From: SYAN01 sp964406345
Lineage (GTDB): Bacteria > Actinomycetota > Actinomycetes > Nanopelagicales > Nanopelagicaceae
Assembly: GCA_964406345.1 (NCBI GenBank)
Contig: CAYORK010000002.1
Span: 27,044-91,043 of the forward strand
Direction of reading: 5' to 3'
Length of the DNA: 64,000 bases
The notes under the pieces were generated by a model. It was not told the origin of the DNA. It saw nothing but the letters and a program-made list of their open reading frames with translations, and made no database searches. The position numbers and the translations under genes are program-made. Shown piece by piece: positions 7,825 through 16,941 of the stretch; positions within the stretch are counted from its first letter, which is position 1; each line of letters opens with the position of its first letter.

Positions 7825-8795
7825 AGATCCCGAGACACCTTCTATCTGTCGACGATCTCTCGAGAGAGAGTGCGATCGCGATACTGGATACCGCCACTCA
7901 ACTCTCACAATTGAGTGAAGGAAAGATGAAGAAGTTGCCAACGCTACGAGGTCGAGCGGTGGTCAATCTCTTCTATGAGGATTCGACGAGGACACGTATC
8001 TCTTTCGAGACGGCGGCAAAGAGGTTGTCGGCGGATGTGATCAACTTCAATGCCAAGGGTTCGAGTGTGAGTAAGGGCGAGTCCCTCAAAGACACAGCAT
8101 TGACGTTGCAGGCGATGGGTGCGGATGCGGTGATCATTCGCCATCCTTCTTCGGGAGCACCGCAGCGTCTTGCGGACGCCGGATGGATAAAGGGTCCGGT
8201 CATCAATGCAGGAGATGGCACGCGCCAACACCCTACACAGGCATTACTTGATGCGTACACGATTCGAAGCAGATTTGGTCACCCTGGAGGAGGTTTGGAT
8301 GGTCTCCGAATCGCGATCGTTGGTGACATCCTTCATTCCCGTGTCGCACGAAGCAATATCTTCTTGGCATCGATGCTCGGCGCCCATGTCACCTTGATCG
8401 CGCCACCAACACTCCTTCCTGTTGGGATCGACGAGTGGCCGGTAGAGATTTCATATCGGATTGACCAGAGCATCGGTGAATTCGATGTCGTCATGCCACT
8501 GCGCATCCAGCGCGAAAGGATGAATCAAGGATTCTTCCCAACGGAACGAGAGTTCTCGCGCCACTTTGGACTCAATGTTGATCGGGTTGTGAGGATGAAG
8601 CCAGAGGCTGTGATTTTGCACCCGGGGCCCATGAATCGAGGAGTTGAAATCGACGCAGGTAGCGCAGATAGTGAGAGATCGTTGATCGTCGATCAGGTAG
8701 CTAACGGAGTCTTCGTAAGGATGGCAGTCCTGTACCTTCTCATGGCAGGCAACGATTCATCATTGGGTAACGAGCTAGAGCAAGCGGGGGCATGA
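7821..8795 (+). CDS. pyrB: Aspartate carbamoyltransferase catalytic chain
   Basis: The 324-residue chain joins carbamoyl phosphate to aspartate. It shows the carbamoyl-phosphate motif YEDSTRTRISFETA near residues 52-65, HPTQALLD near residue 140, and the RIQRER and HPGPMNRGVEI aspartate-side motifs. No pyrI regulatory chain is present, as usual in actinobacteria. Its ATG overlaps the pyrR stop, so the two are translationally coupled. Confidence 0.95.
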   Translation: MKIPRHLLSVDDLSRESAIAILDTATQLSQLSEGKMKKLPTLRGRAVVNLFYEDSTRTRISFETAAKRLSADVINFNAKGSSVSKGESLKDTALTLQAMGADAVIIRHPSSGAPQRLADAGWIKGPVINAGDGTRQHPTQALLDAYTIRSRFGHPGGGLDGLRIAIVGDILHSRVARSNIFLASMLGAHVTLIAPPTLLPVGIDEWPVEISYRIDQSIGEFDVVMPLRIQRERMNQGFFPTEREFSRHFGLNVDRVVRMKPEAVILHPGPMNRGVEIDAGSADSERSLIVDQVANGVFVRMAVLYLLMAGNDSSLGNELEQAGA

Positions 8796-10093
8796 TGACT
8801 CGAATTCTCTTGAAGAATGGTGTTGATGCAGCGGGGAGTGGCATCGAAGTGCTCATCGAAGGAGAGAGGATCGCAGAAGTTGGAGAGAGTGTCTCTGGGA
8901 TCTCGGTTAATGATGTCGATGTAGTTGACCTCCAGGGAATGACGATCGCCCCTGCTCTCGTTGATCTCCACACTCACTTGCGCGAACCTGGCAAGGAAGA
9001 CGCGGAGACTGTGGCAAGTGGAAGCGCTTCTGCCGTTCGTGGCGGGTACGGAGCGATCAGCGCCATGCCGAACACGAATCCGGTGGCCGATACCGCGGGC
9101 GTGGTCGAGCAAGTCTTCACGCTGGGAATGGAAGCGGGTCTCTGCGACGTCCATCCGATCGGTGCAGTAACGGTAGGTCAAGAAGGGGAACGTCTTGCCG
9201 AGATCCTTGCCATGTCGGAGTCTCGTGCCCGGGTTCGGATCTTTAGTGATGATGGGCATTGCGTCTCCGACCCGGTGTTGATGAGACGTGCGCTTGAATA
9301 TGTCAAGATCTTTGATGGCGTCATAGCCCAACATGCACAAGACCCCGCACTTACCCGTGGAGCCCAGATGAATGAGGGCTCGGTCTCTGCACGGATCGGA
9401 CTCAAGGGATGGCCGGCAGTTGCAGAAGAAGCGATCATTGCAAGGGATGTACTTCTTGCCGATCATGTCGGGTCCCGCCTTCATGTTTGTCATGTGAGCA
9501 CTGCGGGTAGTGTGGAGATCATCAGATGGGCTAAAGCACGTGGCATCAATGTCACTGCCGAGGTGACGCCTCATCATCTCCTCTTGACCGAAGACCTCGC
9601 ATCCACATTCAATCCCGTCTTCAAGGTAAATCCGCCTCTTCGCCACGCATCCGATGTGATGGCGCTTCGTGAAGGCCTAGCTGACGGAACGATCGATGTG
9701 ATCGCAACCGATCATGCCCCTCATCCCGAGGAGGCGAAGGAGTGCGAGTGGGATGTCGCTGCTTTCGGAATGATCGGCTTGGAAACTGCGCTTGCGATCT
9801 CGAATTTGGCGATGGTGGAGTCCGGGATGATGAGCTTTGCAGAATTGATTGCCCGAATGAGCACAAAGCCCGCGGAGATCGCTGGTTATACCGAGCACGC
9901 CAAGCCCCTTGAGGTCGGGCGAGTGGCCTCTCTCATGGTCGTCGATCGTGAACGAAAATGGCTGATCGATAGAGAGATGACCGTTTCGCGCAGCAAGAAC
10001 ACGCCTTTTCACGGCTCCGAAGTGGGATGTTATGTACATGGCGTTCTCTACAGAGGTAAATGGGTGATGCGAGAAGGTACGGTCATCAGATGA
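8792..10093 (+). CDS. pyrC: Dihydroorotase (class I)
   Basis: The 433-residue amidohydrolase cyclises carbamoyl aspartate. The zinc motif DLHTHLREPG lies near residues 56-65, DDGHC near residue 152, and ATDHAPHPEEAKE near residue 305. The length fits the class I enzymes of actinobacteria. The ATG overlaps the pyrB stop. In M. tuberculosis a small gene (Rv1382) separates pyrC and carA; here pyrC and carA overlap directly. Confidence 0.95.
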   Translation: MMTRILLKNGVDAAGSGIEVLIEGERIAEVGESVSGISVNDVDVVDLQGMTIAPALVDLHTHLREPGKEDAETVASGSASAVRGGYGAISAMPNTNPVADTAGVVEQVFTLGMEAGLCDVHPIGAVTVGQEGERLAEILAMSESRARVRIFSDDGHCVSDPVLMRRALEYVKIFDGVIAQHAQDPALTRGAQMNEGSVSARIGLKGWPAVAEEAIIARDVLLADHVGSRLHVCHVSTAGSVEIIRWAKARGINVTAEVTPHHLLLTEDLASTFNPVFKVNPPLRHASDVMALREGLADGTIDVIATDHAPHPEEAKECEWDVAAFGMIGLETALAISNLAMVESGMMSFAELIARMSTKPAEIAGYTEHAKPLEVGRVASLMVVDRERKWLIDREMTVSRSKNTPFHGSEVGCYVHGVLYRGKWVMREGTVIR

Positions 10094-11238
10094 GTCTCGA
10101 CGCATTCCTCGTCCTTGACGATGGTCGAATCTTTAGGGGGGAGCCCTGGGGTGCCGAGGGCGAAACCTTTGGCGAAGCTGTCTTTGCCACCGGGATGAGT
10201 GGATATCAGGAGACCCTTACTGACCCCTCCTATCACAAGCAGATTGTCGTGATGACGGCCCCACATATCGGCAATACTGGGATGAATGTCGAAGATAACG
10301 AAAGTTCACAGATTTGGGTCGCTGGTTTCGCTGTTCGGGATCCATCTCCACGGGTCAGTAATTGGCGCGCGGATGCCGACCTCGAGAACGAGCTAAAACG
10401 TCAAGGAATCATCGGGATCAAGTCGATTGACACGAGAGCGATCACGAGGCACCTTCGAGATCGGGGAGCGATGCGTGCAGGAATCTTCTCGGAGAGGAAT
10501 CTAAGCCGCGAAGAGATGGTCATCGCGGTACGAAACTCCTCACGGATGGAAGGTTCAAAGCTCTCAGACCAAGTCTCAACAGTCGAACCGTATGTTGTCC
10601 CTTCACGAGGCGAGAGACGTTTCACAGTTGTTGCCCTCGATCTCGGGATCAAAGCAGCGACGCCCCGGAATATGTCTGAGCGGGGAATAGAGGTGCATGT
10701 CCTACCAAGTCATTGGTCGACTGAGCGTCTTCTAAGGGAGATCGAGAGCATCAATCCTGACGGGTTCTTCCTCTCCAACGGCCCAGGGGATCCGAGCACG
10801 ATGGACGATGTCGTGATGCTGGTGAGGGAGCTACTGGGAAGATCATTACCGGTTTTTGGAATCTGCTTCGGCCACCAGATTCTCGGTAGAGCTGTTGGAT
10901 TCGAAACCTACAAGTTGCAATTTGGTCATCGTGGAATCAACCAACCTGTTCTCAACCGGATCACCGGACGAGTGGAGATCACGGCACATAATCACGGCTT
11001 CGCTCTTGAAGCTCCTGTCGATGGTCATTTCCAAACGGTCTTCGGACCGGGTGAAGTAACGCATATCTGCCTCAACGACGGCGTTGTTGAAGGGATACGT
11101 TTGATCGAACGCCCTGCCTTCTCGGTTCAATATCATCCGGAGGCCGCTGCTGGTCCCCACGATGCGAATTACCTTTTCGATGATTTCGTCTCGATGATGG
11201 AGCGCGAGAAGAAGAGAGGGGTTGCCTCTCATGGCTAA
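10090..11238 (+). CDS. carA: Carbamoyl phosphate synthase small (glutaminase) subunit
   Basis: The 382-residue subunit hydrolyses glutamine and channels ammonia to CarB. The N domain includes the GMSGYQETLTDPSY motif. The class I amidotransferase domain carries GICFGHQILGRA with the nucleophile Cys near residue 260, and HPEA near residue 345 with catalytic His and Glu. ATG 10090 overlaps the pyrC stop and is preferred over codons further upstream. The end overlaps carB by 8 bases. Confidence 0.95.
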   Translation: MSLDAFLVLDDGRIFRGEPWGAEGETFGEAVFATGMSGYQETLTDPSYHKQIVVMTAPHIGNTGMNVEDNESSQIWVAGFAVRDPSPRVSNWRADADLENELKRQGIIGIKSIDTRAITRHLRDRGAMRAGIFSERNLSREEMVIAVRNSSRMEGSKLSDQVSTVEPYVVPSRGERRFTVVALDLGIKAATPRNMSERGIEVHVLPSHWSTERLLREIESINPDGFFLSNGPGDPSTMDDVVMLVRELLGRSLPVFGICFGHQILGRAVGFETYKLQFGHRGINQPVLNRITGRVEITAHNHGFALEAPVDGHFQTVFGPGEVTHICLNDGVVEGIRLIERPAFSVQYHPEAAAGPHDANYLFDDFVSMMEREKKRGVASHG

Positions 11239-14200
11239 GGATCCTTCTATCAACTCGGTCCTTGTCATAGGGAGCGGTCCGATCGTCATCGGGCAGGCGT
11301 GCGAGTTCGATTACTCAGGTACCCAAGCCTGTCGCGTCCTCAAGCAAGAAGGCATTCGCGTCATCCTGGTCAACAGCAACCCGGCCACGATCATGACTGA
11401 TCCGGAGTTTGCAGATGCCACCTATGTCGAGCCCATCACGACTGAATTCCTCGAACGAATCATCAAGGAGCAGCGCCCGGATGCGCTCCTTGCCACGCTA
11501 GGTGGCCAAACTGCCCTCAACGCTGCGATCGCGCTTCATCGCGACGGGATCCTTGAGAGATACGGCGTTCGACTCATAGGCGCAGATGTCGAAGCCATAA
11601 ATCGTGGAGAGAATCGAGAGCTCTTTCGAGGCATCGTTGCCAAAGTAGGTGGTGAATCTGCTCGTTCCATCATCTGTCACACCCTGGCGGAATGCGAGAG
11701 CGGTGCTGCAGAACTCGGGTTTCCTGTCGTAGTTCGACCTTCATTCACAATGGGAGGGCTAGGTAGCGGAATCGCACACTCATTGGAAGAGCTTCGTCTC
11801 ATCGCTGGTGCGGGATTGCGTCATTCTCCAACGAGTGAAGTCCTCCTGGAAGAGTCCATCATCGGATGGAAAGAGTACGAACTTGAAGTGATGCGGGATC
11901 GACTCGATAATGTTGTGATTGTCTGCAGCATCGAGAACATCGATCCGATGGGTGTCCACACCGGCGACTCAGTTACCGTCGCCCCAGCCTTGACCTTGAC
12001 GGATGTGGAACTTCAGCGACTTAGAAACCTTGCGATCGGAATCATCCGTGAAGTCGGTGTCGATACCGGTGGATGCAACATTCAATTCGCCATCAATCCA
12101 AATGATGGGCGGATCATCGTCATCGAGATGAATCCACGTGTGTCACGCTCCTCAGCCCTCGCTTCTAAGGCGACAGGTTTCCCTATCGCAAAGATTGCTA
12201 CAAAGTTGGCAATCGGGTACACCCTGAACGAGATACCCAATGACATCACAGCCGCGACCCCGGCATCCTTCGAGCCGACCCTTGACTACATCGTGGTGAA
12301 AGTCCCACGCTTCGCCTTCGAGAAGTTCCCTGATGCGGATACTCGCCTGACGACCACAATGAAGTCAGTGGGCGAATCAATGGCAATCGGGCGAAACTTC
12401 ACAGAGGCTCTTCAAAAGGCGATGAGATCCCTCGAGAAGAAGGGATCTACTTTCTCATTCCTTCCAATCGTAGAGACGCGAGAGGAACTGTTAGAGATCA
12501 TCAAGGAGCCGACTGATCGCCGCCTGGTCGGTATCCAAAGAGCATTGTTGGCAGGAGTCCCTTTCGAAGAGGTGGAAAGAATCACTCGCTTCGATCCTTG
12601 GTTCCTGGAGCAGATAGAACTCCTCAATCGATTGGCTGTTGAATGCAGAGAGTCAGTCGAGCTCGATCTGGGGATACTCCATAGGCTGAAACGCCATGGA
12701 TTCTCGGACGCACAGATTGCAGAGATTCGAGGTCTTGATGAATCCGAAGTCAGAAAGGTCCGTCATCGATTGAACCTTCGACCTGTCTATAAAACGGTAG
12801 ATACCTGTGCCGCAGAGTTCGAGGCGAAGACTCCGTATCACTACTCCTCATATGACGAAGAGAGTGAGATCGCGCTTCGAGAGAAGCCCGCAGTCATCAT
12901 CTTAGGTTCTGGACCGAATCGAATCGGTCAAGGTATCGAGTTCGATTACTCGTGTGTGCATGCGTGTTTCACCTTGAGCGCAGCAGGTTATGAAACGGTA
13001 ATGGTGAATTGCAACCCTGAGACGGTATCGACTGATTACGACACCTCTGATCGGCTCTATTTCGAACCGCTCACCCTCGAGGATGTAATTGAAGTCATCC
13101 ACGCTGAAATGGCAGCAGGTCCAGTTCTCGGTGTCATCGTTCAACTAGGCGGTCAGACTCCGTTGGGTTTGGCCAGAGCCCTTGCTGATGAAGGAATCCC
13201 TATTCTGGGAACCGCACCTGATGCGATCGATCTCGCGGAAGAGAGAGGGGCTTTCGGGATGCTCCTTGTGGATGAGGGACTCAATGCGCCTGAATTTGGG
13301 ATGGCCATCAATATTGAGGATGCACAAGAGATCGCTAATCGCATCGAGTATCCGGTTCTCGTTCGCCCATCGTTTGTCCTTGGTGGAAGAGGCATGGAAA
13401 TCGTCTACGACGATGCGTCACTTTCTTCCTTCATCCAGCGCGCGACTGAAATCACTCCAAGCCGCCCCGTTCTGATCGATAAATTCCTTGATTCAGCCAC
13501 CGAAGTTGATGTCGACGCCCTCTTTGATGGAGAGGAACTCTTCATGGGCGGCGTTATGGAACATATCGAGGAGGCTGGGGTTCATAGCGGTGATAGCGCC
13601 TGCGTCATTCCACCTCAATCGATTTCAGACAGAATGTTGAAGGAGATCAAAGAGGCCACTCACCGTATTGCCCGTTCGGTAGGAGTGAGAGGTCTCATCA
13701 ATATCCAGTTCGCCATCACCAGCACAGGTGGCGCAGAACGACTCTTCGTTCTGGAAGCAAATCCTCGGGCTTCGCGCACCGTCCCCTTCGTCAGCAAGGC
13801 GACGGGTTACCCGTTGGCAAAGGCAGCGGCACAGATTGCGGTCGGAGTCAGCATTGCGGAGATGAAGAATGGTGGATTGCTCCAAGAACTGCCTCTCACC
13901 GGTTCGATCGCGGTGAAAGAAGCCGTCCTACCATGGAACCGCTTCCGCCGGAGAAATGGTGAAGGGGTCGACACCATCCTTGGTCCGGAGATGAAGTCAA
14001 CTGGTGAGGTCATGGGAATAGCCCCAACTTTTGGAGCCGCCTTCGCAAAGAGCCAGATCAGTGCCTTTGGAGCCTTGCCGGCAAGCGGATCCATCTTTGT
14101 CTCACTTGCCGATAAGGACAAGGACGCTGCTGGTTCTTCGCTACAACAGTTGAAAGCGATGGGCTACTCGATCTTCGCTACCGCTGGCACTCATGATTTC

Positions 14201-14521
14201 CTCTCAAATTTGGGGATTCCTTCAGTGCGAGTCCGGAAGCACTTCGAATCAAGCGACGATGTCGGTGAAGGCGCTGCAGAGGAGACGGCGCTCACTCTCA
14301 TCAATCAGGGCCTCGTGAATCTTGTTGTGAATACTCCTTTTGGACGCGATCAGCGTCAAGATGGTCGACTGATCAGGACCGCAGCCATTGTGAAGAATCT
14401 TCCGTGCCTGACGACGGTTGCAGCCTTGAGGGCAGCCGTCGAAGCTATGCGATCACTTCGCGATGAGGAGCTGTCGGTAAGGTCGTTGCAAGATTGGCTC
14501 TCTCTGAGGGGCTCCAATTGA
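11231..14521 (+). CDS. carB: Carbamoyl phosphate synthase large subunit
   Basis: The 1096-residue subunit makes carbamoyl phosphate from bicarbonate, ammonia and two ATP. Two homologous synthetase halves are visible, beginning IGSGPIVIGQACEFDYSG near residue 14 and LGSGPNRIGQGIEFDYSC near residue 557. Each is followed by an ATP-grasp domain ending in a VIEMNPRVSRSS or VLEANPRASRT motif. A C-terminal MGS-like allosteric domain starts near residue 950 (IFVSLADKDK). ATG 11231 is used. Confidence 0.96.
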   Translation: MAKDPSINSVLVIGSGPIVIGQACEFDYSGTQACRVLKQEGIRVILVNSNPATIMTDPEFADATYVEPITTEFLERIIKEQRPDALLATLGGQTALNAAIALHRDGILERYGVRLIGADVEAINRGENRELFRGIVAKVGGESARSIICHTLAECESGAAELGFPVVVRPSFTMGGLGSGIAHSLEELRLIAGAGLRHSPTSEVLLEESIIGWKEYELEVMRDRLDNVVIVCSIENIDPMGVHTGDSVTVAPALTLTDVELQRLRNLAIGIIREVGVDTGGCNIQFAINPNDGRIIVIEMNPRVSRSSALASKATGFPIAKIATKLAIGYTLNEIPNDITAATPASFEPTLDYIVVKVPRFAFEKFPDADTRLTTTMKSVGESMAIGRNFTEALQKAMRSLEKKGSTFSFLPIVETREELLEIIKEPTDRRLVGIQRALLAGVPFEEVERITRFDPWFLEQIELLNRLAVECRESVELDLGILHRLKRHGFSDAQIAEIRGLDESEVRKVRHRLNLRPVYKTVDTCAAEFEAKTPYHYSSYDEESEIALREKPAVIILGSGPNRIGQGIEFDYSCVHACFTLSAAGYETVMVNCNPETVSTDYDTSDRLYFEPLTLEDVIEVIHAEMAAGPVLGVIVQLGGQTPLGLARALADEGIPILGTAPDAIDLAEERGAFGMLLVDEGLNAPEFGMAINIEDAQEIANRIEYPVLVRPSFVLGGRGMEIVYDDASLSSFIQRATEITPSRPVLIDKFLDSATEVDVDALFDGEELFMGGVMEHIEEAGVHSGDSACVIPPQSISDRMLKEIKEATHRIARSVGVRGLINIQFAITSTGGAERLFVLEANPRASRTVPFVSKATGYPLAKAAAQIAVGVSIAEMKNGGLLQELPLTGSIAVKEAVLPWNRFRRRNGEGVDTILGPEMKSTGEVMGIAPTFGAAFAKSQISAFGALPASGSIFVSLADKDKDAAGSSLQQLKAMGYSIFATAGTHDFLSNLGIPSVRVRKHFESSDDVGEGAAEETALTLINQGLVNLVVNTPFGRDQRQDGRLIRTAAIVKNLPCLTTVAALRAAVEAMRSLRDEELSVRSLQDWLSLRGSN

Positions 14522-15345
14522 GGCAAATCAACAAGGCGGCTCGCCACGTCACCGGGCGCTTGCTCTCTATCCGAAAGGTCGGAAGCTACTTTCATCTTGT
14601 TTTGCAGGCCGAGGGAATCGCGGAAGCGTCCAAGCCGGGTAACTTCGTCGCAATTTCCGTCGGAGGCCAACAGAGCAGCATGCTTTTGCATCGAGTCTTC
14701 GCTGTTTATCGAACGCGCCAAGATACATCACATGGCTCGGTTCTTGAGTTGATCGTTGCTCGCAGCGGAAAAGGAACGGACTGGTTGGTAGAGCAGAGCG
14801 AAGGTTCGCTGCTCAACATCACCGGACCACTCGGCACCTCTTTTCCACTCCCTGCGGAACCGATCAATGTGGCAATCATTGGTGGCGGATATGGTGCTGC
14901 GCCGCTTTTTGATCTCGCGGATCATCTGAAAGCACGCGGATGTCGCGTCGATGCGATCATCGGTGCTGCGACGAGCTCGAAGGTGTTCGCTCCTCTAGAA
15001 GGAAAGCGAACTGTCAATTCAGTCACCGTGACGACAGATGATGGAAGTGCTGGCGTTCAGGGAAGGGTTACGGACGTCCTTCCAGAGATACTTTCCCGGC
15101 AAAGGATTGATCTGATTTACTCATGTGGTCCTATGGCAATGCTCCGAGCCGTAGATGAGATTGCTCAGAGCCTTGCCATCCCACATCAAATCTCCGTAGA
15201 AGAGGCAATGGCGTGCGGTATTGGCATATGCATGACCTGCGTTTTGCCGATGCGACGAGGTGACGACGTGAAAATGGTCCGTACCTGTATCGAGGGGCCT
15301 GTCATCGATAGTGAAGAGATCGCTTGGAAACAGGTTGCGAAGTGA
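14518..15345 (+). CDS. pyrK: Dihydroorotate dehydrogenase B, electron transfer subunit
   Basis: The 275-residue protein has an FAD-binding ferredoxin-reductase-like N half, an NAD-binding IIGGGYGAAPLFDLAD segment near residue 120, and a YSCGPMAML motif. A C-terminal 2Fe-2S cluster site reads CGIGICMTCVLP...CIEGP with four Cys. It passes electrons from PyrD to NAD. The likely start is TTG 14518, whose TTGA overlaps the carB stop; TTG 14494 is the alternative. Pairing with PyrD makes a class 1B enzyme, unlike the quinone-linked class 2 PyrD of mycobacteria and Streptomyces. Confidence 0.9.
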   Translation: MRQINKAARHVTGRLLSIRKVGSYFHLVLQAEGIAEASKPGNFVAISVGGQQSSMLLHRVFAVYRTRQDTSHGSVLELIVARSGKGTDWLVEQSEGSLLNITGPLGTSFPLPAEPINVAIIGGGYGAAPLFDLADHLKARGCRVDAIIGAATSSKVFAPLEGKRTVNSVTVTTDDGSAGVQGRVTDVLPEILSRQRIDLIYSCGPMAMLRAVDEIAQSLAIPHQISVEEAMACGIGICMTCVLPMRRGDDVKMVRTCIEGPVIDSEEIAWKQVAK

Positions 15346-16268
15346 CACCTGACCTCTCGACCACGATCGCAGGAGTGCAATTCAAGAATCCGATATTCAC
15401 TGCCAGCGGATGCGCCGCATCTGGTAGAGAACTCTCGCAGTTCTTCCCGCTCAAGGAATTGGGCGCAGTGGTTACTAAGTCGATCATGCTCAAAGCACGA
15501 TCTGGTCGCCCAACGCCTCGAATGGCTGAAACGCCCTCAGGAATGCTCAATTCGATTGGATTACAAGGTCCGGGAATCGATGCCTTCATCGATGAAGACC
15601 TCGCTTGGCTCCAAACCCAATCATGCGACGTGATCGTCTCCATCGCCGGCGAGACTGTCGATGAGTATGGAGCGTTAGCAAGGCGCCTTCGAGGTCAGCG
15701 CGGAATCAAGGCGATCGAGGTGAACATCTCCTGTCCCAATGTTGCCAACCGAGGTCAGGTCTTCTCCTGTGATCCAATCACGGCTCGCGCTGCAATCGAA
15801 GCAGTCCGCATCAACCTTGGGGGAGAGTTCCCGATCATCGCCAAGCTCTCTCCCGATGTGACTGATATTGCGTTGATCGCAAAGGAAGTCATTGATGCGG
15901 GGGCTGATGGTCTTGCTCTGATCAACACGTTACTTGGCATGGTCATAAATCCACGAACGCTCAAACCGCACCTGGCGGGGAAGACAGGCGGCTTATCGGG
16001 CCCTGCAATTCGCCCTGTAGCCGTCCGTGCGATCTATCAAGTTCGTGAGAGGTTCCCATCTATTGCGATCGTGGGAATGGGTGGCGTTGTCCATGGCGAG
16101 GACGCATTGGAACTAGTGGCAGCAGGAGCCAACGCCGTTTCTGTTGGAACCGCTTCATTCGGGAACCCAATGAGTGTGATCGCCATTCGGGATCGACTTG
16201 CCGCCCTGATCGAGGATCACGGTTTTTCCAGGTTCGTTGATGCGGTAGGTGTCGCCCATGAGCGCTGA
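15342..16268 (+). CDS. pyrD: Dihydroorotate dehydrogenase B, catalytic subunit (class 1B)
   Basis: The 308-residue FMN protein oxidises dihydroorotate to orotate. It closely follows class 1B PyrD: FKNPIFTASGC, SGMLNSIGLQGPG near residue 73, and EVNISCPNV near residue 130 with the class-typical active-site Cys. LINTLLGM, GGLSGPAIRPVA and VGMGGV follow. There is no N-terminal membrane helix, so it should be soluble with PyrK. Start GTG 15342 overlaps the pyrK stop (GTGA). Confidence 0.93.
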   Translation: MTPDLSTTIAGVQFKNPIFTASGCAASGRELSQFFPLKELGAVVTKSIMLKARSGRPTPRMAETPSGMLNSIGLQGPGIDAFIDEDLAWLQTQSCDVIVSIAGETVDEYGALARRLRGQRGIKAIEVNISCPNVANRGQVFSCDPITARAAIEAVRINLGGEFPIIAKLSPDVTDIALIAKEVIDAGADGLALINTLLGMVINPRTLKPHLAGKTGGLSGPAIRPVAVRAIYQVRERFPSIAIVGMGGVVHGEDALELVAAGANAVSVGTASFGNPMSVIAIRDRLAALIEDHGFSRFVDAVGVAHER

Positions 16269-16938
16269 TTCACCGATCATCCTTGCTGTCGATACCACTG
16301 ATCTCAAGGTTGCAAGGTCCTTGATCGTGGCAACGAGGCCTTTCATTGCAACGTACAAGTTCGGTCTGGAGTTCTATCTTCACCACGGACTATCAGTGCT
16401 GAAGGAGCTCAAGAGTGAGATGAACCTTCGCATCTTCTTGGACCTCAAGTTGCACGACATTCCGAACACGGTAGGTAAGGCAGCTGCGGCCGTCGCAGAA
16501 GTCGAGCCCTTCATATTGACCGTTCATGCGTCGGGTGGCGAGGAGATGATTCGAGCGGCCGCTGAAAACCTTCCTAACACGATTGTCGCCGCCGTTACCG
16601 TCCTTACCTCGCTGGACCAAACCGCACTTGATTCGATGGGATTCAATACTCCGTTGTCGGAGTTGGCACTCAATTTCGCCCAGACATCTCTCAATGGTGG
16701 AGCCAGGGCAGTGGTCGCGTCCCCTCATGAAGTTGAGCAGCTCAAGAGGTCGTTTCCAACGATGAGAATCATCACGCCGGGCATCAGGATTGAGTCAAGT
16801 GCTGATGATCAGCGACGAGTGATGACTCCGAGGCAAGCACTTGATGCAGGAAGCGATTTCTTGGTGATTGGTCGTCCCATCACCGCAGCGGCCTCTCCGG
16901 CAATAGCTGCAGAAGCGATCTTTCGATCGTTGAGCTGA
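16258..16938 (+). CDS. pyrF: Orotidine 5'-phosphate decarboxylase
   Basis: The 226-residue class I enzyme (bacterial E. coli type) decarboxylates OMP to UMP. The catalytic motif DLKLHDIPNTV lies near residues 59-69, with TVHASGG and TPGIR further on and FLVIGRPIT at the phosphate-binding end. ATG 16258 overlaps the pyrD end by 11 bases; GTG 16249 is possible. Orotate phosphoribosyltransferase (pyrE) is not in the window. Confidence 0.93.
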   Translation: MSADSPIILAVDTTDLKVARSLIVATRPFIATYKFGLEFYLHHGLSVLKELKSEMNLRIFLDLKLHDIPNTVGKAAAAVAEVEPFILTVHASGGEEMIRAAAENLPNTIVAAVTVLTSLDQTALDSMGFNTPLSELALNFAQTSLNGGARAVVASPHEVEQLKRSFPTMRIITPGIRIESSADDQRRVMTPRQALDAGSDFLVIGRPITAAASPAIAAEAIFRSLS

Positions 16939-16941
16939 TCC

